39,712 bases of DNA from assembly GCA_025938035.1 (NCBI GenBank), contig JAICQE010000015.1:1-39712 (forward strand), written 5' to 3'. Both the position numbers and the translations under genes were made by a program. A model generated the notes under the pieces. The model had not been told where the DNA came from. It was given only the letters and a program-made list of their open reading frames with translations, and did no database searches. Origin of the DNA: Vicinamibacteria bacterium (lineage in GTDB: Bacteria > Acidobacteriota > Vicinamibacteria > Vicinamibacterales > UBA2999). This document shows positions 32,713 through 39,712 of the stretch, one piece after another. Positions within the stretch are counted from its first letter, which is position 1. Each line of letters opens with the position of its first letter.

Positions 32713-33001
32713 AAGCGCGAAACGCGGCGGATCCTAACTCAACACCGCGCGATGCGCTGCGCGACCCACGAAAAAAAATCGCGATTCGTCCAAATCGCAC
32801 CATAAAGTCGCAAAGAGTCAGTTCCAGAGCCGTCGGCGCGCGCAGCACACGGTCGCCTGCTCGATCCACGGCTCAGATTGACGGCAGTCGTGATACCGTT
32901 CGCCACTTCCCAGTAGGTCAAATACCTCTGTTTTTCACGCCCGCAATGGGCCGGAAGCACTGCCGGCGCAGCAGGGCCGTGTTCGTGACGATGGAGGACT
33001 G

Positions 33002-33376
33002 ATGCGTCAACAGCTGGACGGCGATCTCGAAGTCTCGATGGGCGAGACGGTGACGGTGGAAATCGAAGCGGCCGATACCGCGTTCCTGGCTCATACAGGT
33101 GCCATCTCCGTCGGCCAGTGGTCGACGGCCAATCGCGTGGCTCCGAACAAGGAAGTCAGGACGTTCGTCGTCGCGCCCACCTTTTCCACGAACTTTTCGT
33201 TCACCATCGGCTTCGATTTCACGCACGGCGCCGGCGGAACGATTCCCGCCAGCGCGTTGTACACGATTCGAATCTCAGGTTCAGGACCTGGTGGTCACGT
33301 GCGCCAACGGGAGAACGGCCCGACGTCGATTCTGCCGTCGGCACAAAGCTTCAGCTTCGAAATAGGGCAAGGATGA
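33002..33376 (+). CDS. small beta-rich protein, unknown function; first gene of an operon
   Basis: 124 residues with GGAGG 4 bases upstream of the ATG. No signal peptide. The sequence alternates strands (DLEVSMGETVTVEIEAADTA, TFVVAPTFSTNFSFTIGFDF, ALYTIRISGSGPGG), suggesting a small beta-sandwich. No known family recognised. Its TGA overlaps the next ATG (ATGA at 33373-33376), so the two are translationally coupled. Confidence 0.75.
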   Translation: MRQQLDGDLEVSMGETVTVEIEAADTAFLAHTGAISVGQWSTANRVAPNKEVRTFVVAPTFSTNFSFTIGFDFTHGAGGTIPASALYTIRISGSGPGGHVRQRENGPTSILPSAQSFSFEIGQG

Positions 33377-34830
33377 TGCGCGTCATTCTCGTCGTCGCCT
33401 TCCTGGCCGCAACCGTGGGAGCAGCACATGGCCAGGATCAGCCAGTCAGCTTCGTTCCTTTCGAGGGCACCGTCCGCAGTCTTCGCGGCCTGAAGACAAC
33501 CGGCGATACGCGCATCGGGGACATCGCCTCGATCCTGCTCGAACGCTCGAGCGAGTTTGCGATCTACTCGTTCGGACGCGAGGTGTACGCCTCGCTCGTC
33601 GAAGAGGGGCGGCTCGACAAACAGATCGGCGCCAGTTCGTCGGGCCCGGGTTCGACGACGCTGGTCAGCCGCGGCAGCGTGCCGGCGCTGATCGGTGTCG
33701 CCGTCGAGAACGGCGCGCTCTATCAGGCCGTGAACGGCAGCGCGGTGACGTTCCGCCTGAACCCGGCCGGCCTCGCACGGGCCGTGGCCAAGCGTTCCTA
33801 CCTGCTGTCGGCCGCGCCGGTGAATGCGACCGCGCTCGAACAAGGGCTGAGCAATCTGGCCGTCTCGGCGAGCTTCGATCTTCAAAAGGGATCGTCCCCC
33901 GGCACGTTCACGGGCGAGCGTTCCCAGTTGACCGAAGTCACGGCCCGCTACCACGCCATCAACAAGCGCGACCCGCGGCATCCCGCGCATCGCGTGGCAA
34001 TCCAGCAGCTGAGCGGAAACCTGGCAGGCACCGTCGTGGTCGCACAGTCATACGTGGACGTCCTCCGGAAGGCCGCAGGCTACGACGCCTGGAGAGTGGA
34101 GACGGCAAAACGGCTCGCGGGCATCGACCTCGGGAACGACCGCACGCTGCGCGACACGCTGGTCGCGATCGGCGACGAGTTCACGCGGCTCTTTGCGGTC
34201 AATCCGGACCTGCAGCGGCTGTCTCACGCGCTCGTCGGCGAGATCAAAACGTACCGCGGCACTCGCGACGCCACCTTCAAGGCGATCGATCGCTCGTCGG
34301 TGCTGACCTTCGAATACGCCTTCAATCGAATGACGATTCCCGAAGCAGCGCTCTCGACGCTGCCGGCGGACTTCATCACACCGGATTTGTCCACGGCCCG
34401 TGTGATCTTCTCGTCCTCGCTCGGCACCGTCGGCGAGGCGACGGTGAACGGATCGGTCACGGTCTTCAACAAGATTCTCGCCGGGATGGACGGGAGGCTG
34501 CGCGACGTGCAGGTCAGCGGCAGTCTCGAATTCAAGCTGCCGGAAATCGAAGGAGTGGGCCGGCTGGTCCTCACGCTCGCGGGACTCGGCGCGTTCCTGC
34601 AGCAACAGCCGTTCGGAGTTCCGGTCCGGATCAAGGACGTCGAGACGACCGACGGCACCATCGGCGTGTTCCAGGCGAAGGTGACGATGCCGGCGGGCGC
34701 GAGCGGCGTGAAGATTCCGCTGTCGATGACGCTGGCGAATCGCAGCGAGTTCAACACCGGCGAAACAGAGGTGCGCGGCGCGATCGGTCTGTCGTTCGAC
34801 TTCGACACGCTGTTCGCGCGTCGCAATTAG
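33373..34830 (+). CDS. secreted protein, unknown function; second gene of the operon
   Basis: 485 residues starting MMRVILVVAFLAATVGAAHG, a clear signal peptide. The start at 33373 is chosen for the ATGA overlap with the previous gene; an ATG one codon later is possible. The mature protein is hydrophilic and mixed alpha/beta, with repeated strand-like parts (LTEVTARYHAIN, FEYAFNRMTIPEAA, RVIFSSSLGTVGEATVNGSV) and a C-terminal FQAKVTMPAGASGVKIPLSM...EVRGAIGLSFDFD ending in Arg-Arg-Asn. The amphipathic end strands suggest it could be surface- or membrane-associated. No domain recognised. Confidence 0.78.
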   Translation: MMRVILVVAFLAATVGAAHGQDQPVSFVPFEGTVRSLRGLKTTGDTRIGDIASILLERSSEFAIYSFGREVYASLVEEGRLDKQIGASSSGPGSTTLVSRGSVPALIGVAVENGALYQAVNGSAVTFRLNPAGLARAVAKRSYLLSAAPVNATALEQGLSNLAVSASFDLQKGSSPGTFTGERSQLTEVTARYHAINKRDPRHPAHRVAIQQLSGNLAGTVVVAQSYVDVLRKAAGYDAWRVETAKRLAGIDLGNDRTLRDTLVAIGDEFTRLFAVNPDLQRLSHALVGEIKTYRGTRDATFKAIDRSSVLTFEYAFNRMTIPEAALSTLPADFITPDLSTARVIFSSSLGTVGEATVNGSVTVFNKILAGMDGRLRDVQVSGSLEFKLPEIEGVGRLVLTLAGLGAFLQQQPFGVPVRIKDVETTDGTIGVFQAKVTMPAGASGVKIPLSMTLANRSEFNTGETEVRGAIGLSFDFDTLFARRN

Positions 34831-34860
34831 CCCCGGCGGTCGCGTTTGAAGGAGTGGACG

Positions 34861-37383
34861 ATGGTCGTGCGACGAGGCGGTATCGGTAAGGCGCTGGCGA
34901 TCGTGCTGGTCGTGCTGGTCTGCGGCGCGATGACGGCGTGCGGCCGCGGAGAGGCGGAAAAAGAGGCGGCAAAGGCGAAGCAGAAGGAGACCCAGGCAAA
35001 ACAGCCGGCGCCGCAGCCCGCCCGTATCGTTCATGCCGTGGCGTCGGATCTGTTTCCGCCGGGCGCTCCCGTCGATGATCGCGCGGCCGGCGTTCAGGCG
35101 CTGAAATCGCTGGTCGATTGGATCTCGTCGGGAGAGGATGTCCAGGCCGACGCGCTGGTCCTCGTCGGCGACCTGGGCCTGAGCGCACCTGCGACTCCCG
35201 CCGCGCCACCAGCCAAGACAGGAGAGCCACCGAAGGACGGCACTCAAACGCAGCCAGTACAACCCGACCCTCCTCCGCCTCCAGTAGCCACTGCCGACAC
35301 CACCGCGCGGGCGAAGGTCATCGCCGATGTCCTTGCGACAGGGCCGAGGAGCGTGCCGATCTATGTCGTGCCCGGCGGGAAACGGCTCGCGGCCGGGGCG
35401 AATTTGAAAGACACGCTCACGACGCTGCAGTCAGCCGTTGCTGCCGTCGTGAAGGCGCTTCCCGCCGGCTCCGTCACGCTGATCGATCTCTCGCTCTGCT
35501 ACGTCGCGGAGACGCTCGATCCGACTCAATGCGCGGCGCGAGTGCCCGGCCACCAGGTGAAGGTGGTGGGGTATCCAGCCTTTGCCTATGCCGGAACACC
35601 GCCGGACGCATCGGTCGCAGTACAGAAGACGTGGACCGATGCATTTCAGAAGGCAGTGACGCAAGAGGAGGGGTGGCAGACCCTGGTGGTTGCTCCGCTG
35701 CTCACACCCGTCGTCGACCACTGGTCGGTCAAGGAGGTGCGCGATTCATGGTTTCAGGCAGGCAATCGCGCCGCTGCGGGAATCGGGATTATCGCTCCGT
35801 CGATGGTGCGGCAACGCTACGAAAGCGGCGAGCCGTGGACCGAAAACGGCCTGACAGGACGATGGTTTGCGACGCCGCCGCTGATTACGGCGTCAGCCGG
35901 CAACCGTCCGATCCAGGGCGCCTCGGTGATTTCGGTGGACCCGGATGCGACCGTGGATCAGCAGGTGTTCTGGTATTCGGCGTTCCGTCCGGGAGCGCCG
36001 ATGCGCGCCCTTGACAAGAAGGACGGCTGGTTCAGCCGGTGGGTCCGCCGTCCGTTCTCATACTTGTGGCGTCTCGGCGATCTCTCGCCGCTCGCGCGCA
36101 CGGCGCTCTTCGCCGTGGCTTTTCTCGCCGCCTTCCTGACAGCCGTTGCGGTGTGGCAGATTCCTCCGCCGTCGACGAATCTGGCGCCGGCGCCGCCACC
36201 AGCCGCTCCCGCGACGGGCGGAGCCGGCGCGGCGGCCGGCGGCGCCGCGCCGCAGCCGCCGCCAACGACGAAAGAGGCGATGGCAGCGTTCACCACGACG
36301 ACCTTCCTGACCGGCAACTTTGCGCGAACCGTCATCTCCGGAATCGGCGGCCTCGCCATCGTCACGTTGATTCTCGACGAGCTGTGGACCAGCTCGAAGC
36401 CACAGGCCCAGGGCTATTACGTTGTCTGGTTCGTGTTCTTCTTCGTCATGTTCCTGTGGCTGTCCAGTTTCATCCGCGGCCTCATCGAAGGCGTTCGCGC
36501 GGTGATCGTGGCGACATCGCCCGCTCCTGTCGTCGGCAAAGGGACCGGGTGGCCGGTATTCACGGCATGGGTGAGGCAGATCGGACGGCGGTTCTGGTGG
36601 TTTCTGGTCGTCGCCGCGGACACCACGTTCAACGTGGTGCAGGGGCGAAACGACGTGAAGCCGTTCTTCCTCGGCGAAACGATCGTCGATCTGCAGCTGT
36701 CGGCCCTGGTGACCATCGACCGCGTGCGCGAGAGCTTGACCATGGCGATCGAACAGCTGGTCAAGAACTCGCCCATGAAACCTCAACTCGCTGCCGGCGA
36801 TATCCGCGTGTCGGTGAGCGTTCTGGCGGAGGACGAGAAACAGGCCTTCTATGTGTCGAAGCCGTCGCAGAACCTGTCGACACAGTTCGGCGAGAAATCG
36901 GTCGCCTGGGTCGCGGTGATGATCGGTCAGGCCCGGTGGTGGGTGGACAATCAGGTCTACAAGGACATCGAACTGTTGGATAACACCGGGCAAATCCTTG
37001 CCGCGCCGCACCCGGCGAAGCTGATGATGAAGGACTACTACCAGCAGCGGAGGGCGGACTACGAGGCGTTCATCGTCATTCCCATTCCGCTGCGGCAGCG
37101 GGGCACCGGCGTGCGGCGCGCTGGACTGCATATCTCCTTTGGCAAGAAGGCCTACATGGACGTCGTCTGGGCAAAATTCGCCGACGAGCCGTACGGCGTG
37201 CCTGCCGCGAATGTGCCGAATCCTCCGCCGGCCGCGTACCCAAGGGCCAGCGACATCCTGGTGGAGACGAACGCCGAGCTGCGGCCGCTGCTGAAGCAGA
37301 GCATCGACGTGATTGAAGCGGCGCTGCGGGGATTCAACGAGGTACTATTCTGGAATGACCCGAGGCTCCATCGGCGATCGTAG
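34861..37383 (+). CDS. membrane protein with degenerate phosphoesterase-like domain; third gene of the operon
   Basis: 840 residues. Start at 34861 with AAGGAG 6 bases upstream. A signal with a weak lipobox (AMTAC, Cys27) is followed by charged and Pro-rich linkers. Residues about 55-375 resemble a calcineurin-like phosphoesterase in order (HAVASDLFPPG, ALVLVGDLGL, IYVVPGGKR, VVAPLLTPVVDHWSV), but the usual GNHD is GGKR, so it is probably inactive or altered. About three membrane helices lie near 413-434, 491-507 and 519-538, with a Pro/Ala/Gly-rich loop between the first two. A C-terminal region (about 640-765; LLDNTGQILAAPHPA, AFIVIPIPLRQRG, GLHISFG) is GAF-like. It looks like a sensor or effector membrane protein, function unknown. 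Confidence 0.8.
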   Translation: MVVRRGGIGKALAIVLVVLVCGAMTACGRGEAEKEAAKAKQKETQAKQPAPQPARIVHAVASDLFPPGAPVDDRAAGVQALKSLVDWISSGEDVQADALVLVGDLGLSAPATPAAPPAKTGEPPKDGTQTQPVQPDPPPPPVATADTTARAKVIADVLATGPRSVPIYVVPGGKRLAAGANLKDTLTTLQSAVAAVVKALPAGSVTLIDLSLCYVAETLDPTQCAARVPGHQVKVVGYPAFAYAGTPPDASVAVQKTWTDAFQKAVTQEEGWQTLVVAPLLTPVVDHWSVKEVRDSWFQAGNRAAAGIGIIAPSMVRQRYESGEPWTENGLTGRWFATPPLITASAGNRPIQGASVISVDPDATVDQQVFWYSAFRPGAPMRALDKKDGWFSRWVRRPFSYLWRLGDLSPLARTALFAVAFLAAFLTAVAVWQIPPPSTNLAPAPPPAAPATGGAGAAAGGAAPQPPPTTKEAMAAFTTTTFLTGNFARTVISGIGGLAIVTLILDELWTSSKPQAQGYYVVWFVFFFVMFLWLSSFIRGLIEGVRAVIVATSPAPVVGKGTGWPVFTAWVRQIGRRFWWFLVVAADTTFNVVQGRNDVKPFFLGETIVDLQLSALVTIDRVRESLTMAIEQLVKNSPMKPQLAAGDIRVSVSVLAEDEKQAFYVSKPSQNLSTQFGEKSVAWVAVMIGQARWWVDNQVYKDIELLDNTGQILAAPHPAKLMMKDYYQQRRADYEAFIVIPIPLRQRGTGVRRAGLHISFGKKAYMDVVWAKFADEPYGVPAANVPNPPPAAYPRASDILVETNAELRPLLKQSIDVIEAALRGFNEVLFWNDPRLHRRS

Positions 37384-37407
37384 ACACCCCTCCCCCGGGC
37401 GGCGCGC

Positions 37408-38019
37408 GTGAGCGATCAGCAGCGGGTGTTCTCCCGTTCACACGCCGACGAAGTCGATATCGCGCTCTCGGCCATCGATTGCGTGCTCAACGGTGAAAAG
37501 GCCGTGTATGCGAGCAGCGAGCTGACGACAGGACGCCTGGTCAGCTCGGTCCTTCGCGAAACGGGCCTCGAAAATACGTCGGACCTGCGCCGGCACCTTG
37601 GCGAACACGAGTACACGACGCGCATCTGGGACCGGAACGTCGCCGCCGCCACCGCGTTCGCCCGGAAGCTGCATCATTCGCTCGGCGGCAACCAGATCGT
37701 GATCACGCCGGCGCCGTTCATGGCGCGCGGCTGGAATCAGTCCGAATATCTTTCCTTCTGGAAGACGCTGATCCGCTCACGGATCAAGGCTGTCTACTTC
37801 AACGAGAACTGGGAATACAGCAACGGCTGCGCCTACGAGCTGGTCGAGGCGCTCGACGCAGGCCTGCCCACATTCGAAGCCCGTGGGGAGCCGCTCGCGC
37901 CGTCGCGCGCCGCGGCGCTCATCGAGCGCGCCATCGCCGAACTCCGCGAGCAGGGCCTCAACGTCGAAGTGCTCTCGGGGCACCTCGGCAGGCTGGAAAG
38001 CGTTCGCAACAGCCGCTAG
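37408..38019 (+). CDS. nucleoside deoxyribosyltransferase-like protein; fourth gene of the operon
   Basis: 203 residues from GTG, 24 bases after the previous stop. No signal peptide. The core reads QIVITPAPFMARGWNQSEYL, KAVYFNENWEYSNGCAYELV and EALDAGLPTFE: an open alpha/beta fold with W-x-x-S-x-G-x-x-x-E-L and a following A-x-x-x-G-x-P, the arrangement of nucleoside 2-deoxyribosyltransferase / DUF4406-type proteins, whose Glu is the nucleophile. The family cleaves or transfers nucleosides or nucleotides; some members occur in bacterial conflict systems. The Shine-Dalgarno is weak. Its TAG shares CTAG with the convergent gene's stop. Exact reaction unknown. Confidence 0.7.
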   Translation: MSDQQRVFSRSHADEVDIALSAIDCVLNGEKAVYASSELTTGRLVSSVLRETGLENTSDLRRHLGEHEYTTRIWDRNVAAATAFARKLHHSLGGNQIVITPAPFMARGWNQSEYLSFWKTLIRSRIKAVYFNENWEYSNGCAYELVEALDAGLPTFEARGEPLAPSRAAALIERAIAELREQGLNVEVLSGHLGRLESVRNSR

Positions 38020-39386
38020 GCGCGCGCGGCCAACGCGGGCTCCAGCCGCGAAGGCACTCCCGCTTTACGCAGCACGTCGCCGACGTGACTGGTAATCCCG
38101 ACGTCGCCGACGACCACGATCCCGTCGCCCGCGTTCGCCGCTTCGTCGATGAGCGCGCGCAGGCGATCGAGGCCGTCGCGCACGTCGAACCTGCGGAAGG
38201 TCGCAGGGTCGCCGGGCACGATGGTGTGCCCGCTCGACACCGTGGCGCCGCAGTGGAGCTGGACGATCCACGTCCGCTTCCCGTCGTCCACCCATTCGAA
38301 CCGGGCCGGGCCGAGACGCCGTTCGATCGCGTCGTAGGCGGTCCGTATGCGATTCGCGATCGGAGCGGGGATCGGCTCCGGCCGCTGCGCTCCGGCCATG
38401 AACCGATCGCCGAATCCGATCACGCCTTCCACGAGCAGGTTGCCGTCGGCCTGCATGCCCGCGGCGCCGGAGGCGACGGCGCCGATACCGCGCTGATGCA
38501 GGATCGACGCGATCCGCGTGCCGTCCGGATCTTCCGCGGCCATGAGCGCGAATGGATCGAGCCAGCCGCGCGCGGTGGTGAACTTGCCCGGCACCTGCTC
38601 GGTGGGACAGGTCCGAATCCACGGTTCGGGCGTGCCACCGCTGCCAAACGTAAACGGCGCGAGACGGCGCGGGAAGACGGTGGTGTCCGGAACGTCGCAT
38701 CCGATCAGCGACGCCATCAGCAGCCCGAACGCCTTGTCGCCGGTCAGCCGGCTGAAACGGTTCGGCCAGCGGATGGGAATGGCCGCCGGGGCAACAGCTG
38801 TCGGCTCGATCTCCCAGAGGATCGTATGGTCGTGATGGTAGCCGCGGCGCAGCGGATGGATCGAGAACTCGACGCGATCGGTGAGCGACTGTGGAAGAGC
38901 CGGCCGAATCCGGTAGACGATGTCGAAGAGGCGCATCGCCAGGTCGCGCGGCAGCGCCGCGGTGCCGGGCTTTTCGACGCAGCGCGGCGTGTCGCCCGGC
39001 GCGAACTCGATCAGATCGCCGTAGGCGACGCCCGACACGCCGCCGTCGTTGACGTCCACCGTCTCGTTGACGATCGTCGTCAGTCCCTGCGAGGAAAACG
39101 CGCGCAGGCGATCGAGCACCTCGGCGGCCGATGTCAGCCCGTAGACGAACTCGCGGCTCTTGGCGTTGTGGCGTTCGAACGTACGGACGTTGACGGATTG
39201 TTCCGGCGATCGATCGAGGATCGTCGTGATCGCCTCTTCGAGCGACTGGAACCGGTGGTTCGGCGCGTAGCCGCGGATCCTCGAGAAGCGCGGCCCGAGA
39301 TGGCCGTCGAAACTGACGAACTGGGCGACGTTTCCCGTCTCGGCGATGCGATCGAGGACAACGTCCTTGAATTCGAAATCACTCAT
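38016..39386 (-). CDS. PEP-synthase-like protein (ATP-grasp-like plus phosphohistidine domain)
   Basis: 456 residues from ATG 39386. No Shine-Dalgarno is clear, and the frame is open to 39437. The C-terminus contains GDVGITSHVGDVLRKAGVPS (His434), the swivelling phosphohistidine motif of PEP-utilising enzymes, preceded by DGIVVVG. The middle (about 290-380; DGNLLVEGVIGFGDRFM, ARFEWVDDGKRTWIVQLH) resembles the ATP-binding part of PEP synthase / pyruvate phosphate dikinase, much shortened. The N-terminal 200 residues are distinctive: LTTIVNETVDVNDGGVSGVA, DTPRCVEKPGTAALPRD, VEFSIHPLRRGYHHDHT. No pyruvate-binding barrel is present, so it is not a normal PEP synthase; it may transfer phosphate to another substrate. 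Same strand as the partial upstream gene, 28 bases away. Confidence 0.72.
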   Translation of the reverse strand: MSDFEFKDVVLDRIAETGNVAQFVSFDGHLGPRFSRIRGYAPNHRFQSLEEAITTILDRSPEQSVNVRTFERHNAKSREFVYGLTSAAEVLDRLRAFSSQGLTTIVNETVDVNDGGVSGVAYGDLIEFAPGDTPRCVEKPGTAALPRDLAMRLFDIVYRIRPALPQSLTDRVEFSIHPLRRGYHHDHTILWEIEPTAVAPAAIPIRWPNRFSRLTGDKAFGLLMASLIGCDVPDTTVFPRRLAPFTFGSGGTPEPWIRTCPTEQVPGKFTTARGWLDPFALMAAEDPDGTRIASILHQRGIGAVASGAAGMQADGNLLVEGVIGFGDRFMAGAQRPEPIPAPIANRIRTAYDAIERRLGPARFEWVDDGKRTWIVQLHCGATVSSGHTIVPGDPATFRRFDVRDGLDRLRALIDEAANAGDGIVVVGDVGITSHVGDVLRKAGVPSRLEPALAARA

Positions 39387-39414
39387 TGAAAAGCAATATA
39401 TGCCACGTCCGGCG

Positions 39415-39712
39415 CTATCGTCCGATCTTCGCGCCAAACACGCGTTCGAGGTTGCCGCGCACCCGGCCCCCGTACAGCCACTCCATCGTCAACAGGCTGG
39501 CGCAGGTGGCGACGTAGTCGCTGCCGAACTCGTTCAGCAGCAACGCCTCTTCGTCCGGGCTGAGGCGCGCGGCCAGAATCGCCGACTTGAGCGCCTGCTT
39601 CTCGGGAACGAACTGGAACAGCCCGCCATGACTGACGCGATCCTCGGCGAACGCATCCGCGGGCAGTGCGCCGCTCGAATCCAGGTGAATCGCAATCGCC
39701 TGCAGGATCAGG
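39415..39712 (-). CDS. 3' end of an unidentified gene (cut by the window edge)
   Basis: Read on the minus strand from the window edge, a frame of 98 codons stays open and ends in TAG at 39415. It encodes LILQAIAIHLDSSGALPADA, HGGLFQFVPEKQALKSAILA, LSPDEEALLLNEFGSDYVAT and a final RGNLERVFGAKIGR. The helical, acidic sequence is a plausible real C-terminus, but no family is recognised. The gene begins outside the window and probably lies in an operon with the PEP-synthase-like gene. Confidence 0.55.
   Translation of the reverse strand, partial: LILQAIAIHLDSSGALPADAFAEDRVSHGGLFQFVPEKQALKSAILAARLSPDEEALLLNEFGSDYVATCASLLTMEWLYGGRVRGNLERVFGAKIGR

Noticed and set aside
34048..35262. 404-codon minus-strand frame across 34-35 kb
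   Set aside because: Spans two plus-strand genes and their gap, with shadow-like composition.

Overview
The window looks like a chromosome segment from a high-GC acidobacterium, most likely near the Vicinamibacteria. This is inferred from gene content, not from a marker gene. The signs are a transmembrane winged-helix/TolB-propeller regulator, an ankyrin / DUF1592 / DUF1552 gene trio, many secreted orphan lipoproteins, and families of GC-rich hairpins and AACTACC-type arrays between genes. No rRNA, tRNA, insertion sequence, CRISPR array or prophage was recognised.

Layout. 1-3.8 kb: an S9 peptidase, a small conserved protein and a tandem NTF2-like lipoprotein. 3.8-6.4 kb: a VapBC toxin-antitoxin pair, an ankyrin protein and a LysM protein. 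6.4-7.5 kb: three broken genes in a row (SH3-like, PIN, aldo/keto reductase). 7.5-9 kb: a secreted kinase-like protein divergent from a tail-anchored winged-helix protein. 9.2-14.5 kb: a membrane-anchored metalloprotease, small membrane and secreted proteins, the winged-helix/TolB regulator and a DUF2784 protein. 14.5-15.7 kb: gene relics, two copies of a palindromic promoter-like element and AACTACC arrays. 15.7-21.4 kb: the ankyrin / DUF1592 / DUF1552 cluster. 21.5-25.2 kb: a small membrane protein and a large nuclease-exonuclease-helicase fusion. 25.5-32.7 kb: a GST-cytochrome P450 fusion translationally coupled to a membrane DyP-type peroxidase, bracketed by two paralogous small secreted proteins, then a peptidoglycan-hydrolase-like protein. 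33-38 kb: a four-gene operon of mostly unknown secreted or membrane proteins ending in a deoxyribosyltransferase-like gene. 38-39.7 kb: a PEP-synthase-like gene and the 3' end of another gene, both on the minus strand.

The best candidates for undescribed biology are the P450-peroxidase pair (two haem oxidants made from overlapping genes, one fused to a GST-like domain and the other to an unusual membrane-inserted N-terminal half), the 33-38 kb orphan operon with a degenerate phosphoesterase-like lipoprotein, and the secreted HipA/FAM20-like kinase. At the DNA level, a palindromic interspersed repeat has inserted in frame into the DUF1592 gene, just after its signal peptide. An exact 20-bp tandem duplication accounts for the frameshift in the aldo/keto reductase relic. 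All functions come from reading motifs by eye; no database search was run.
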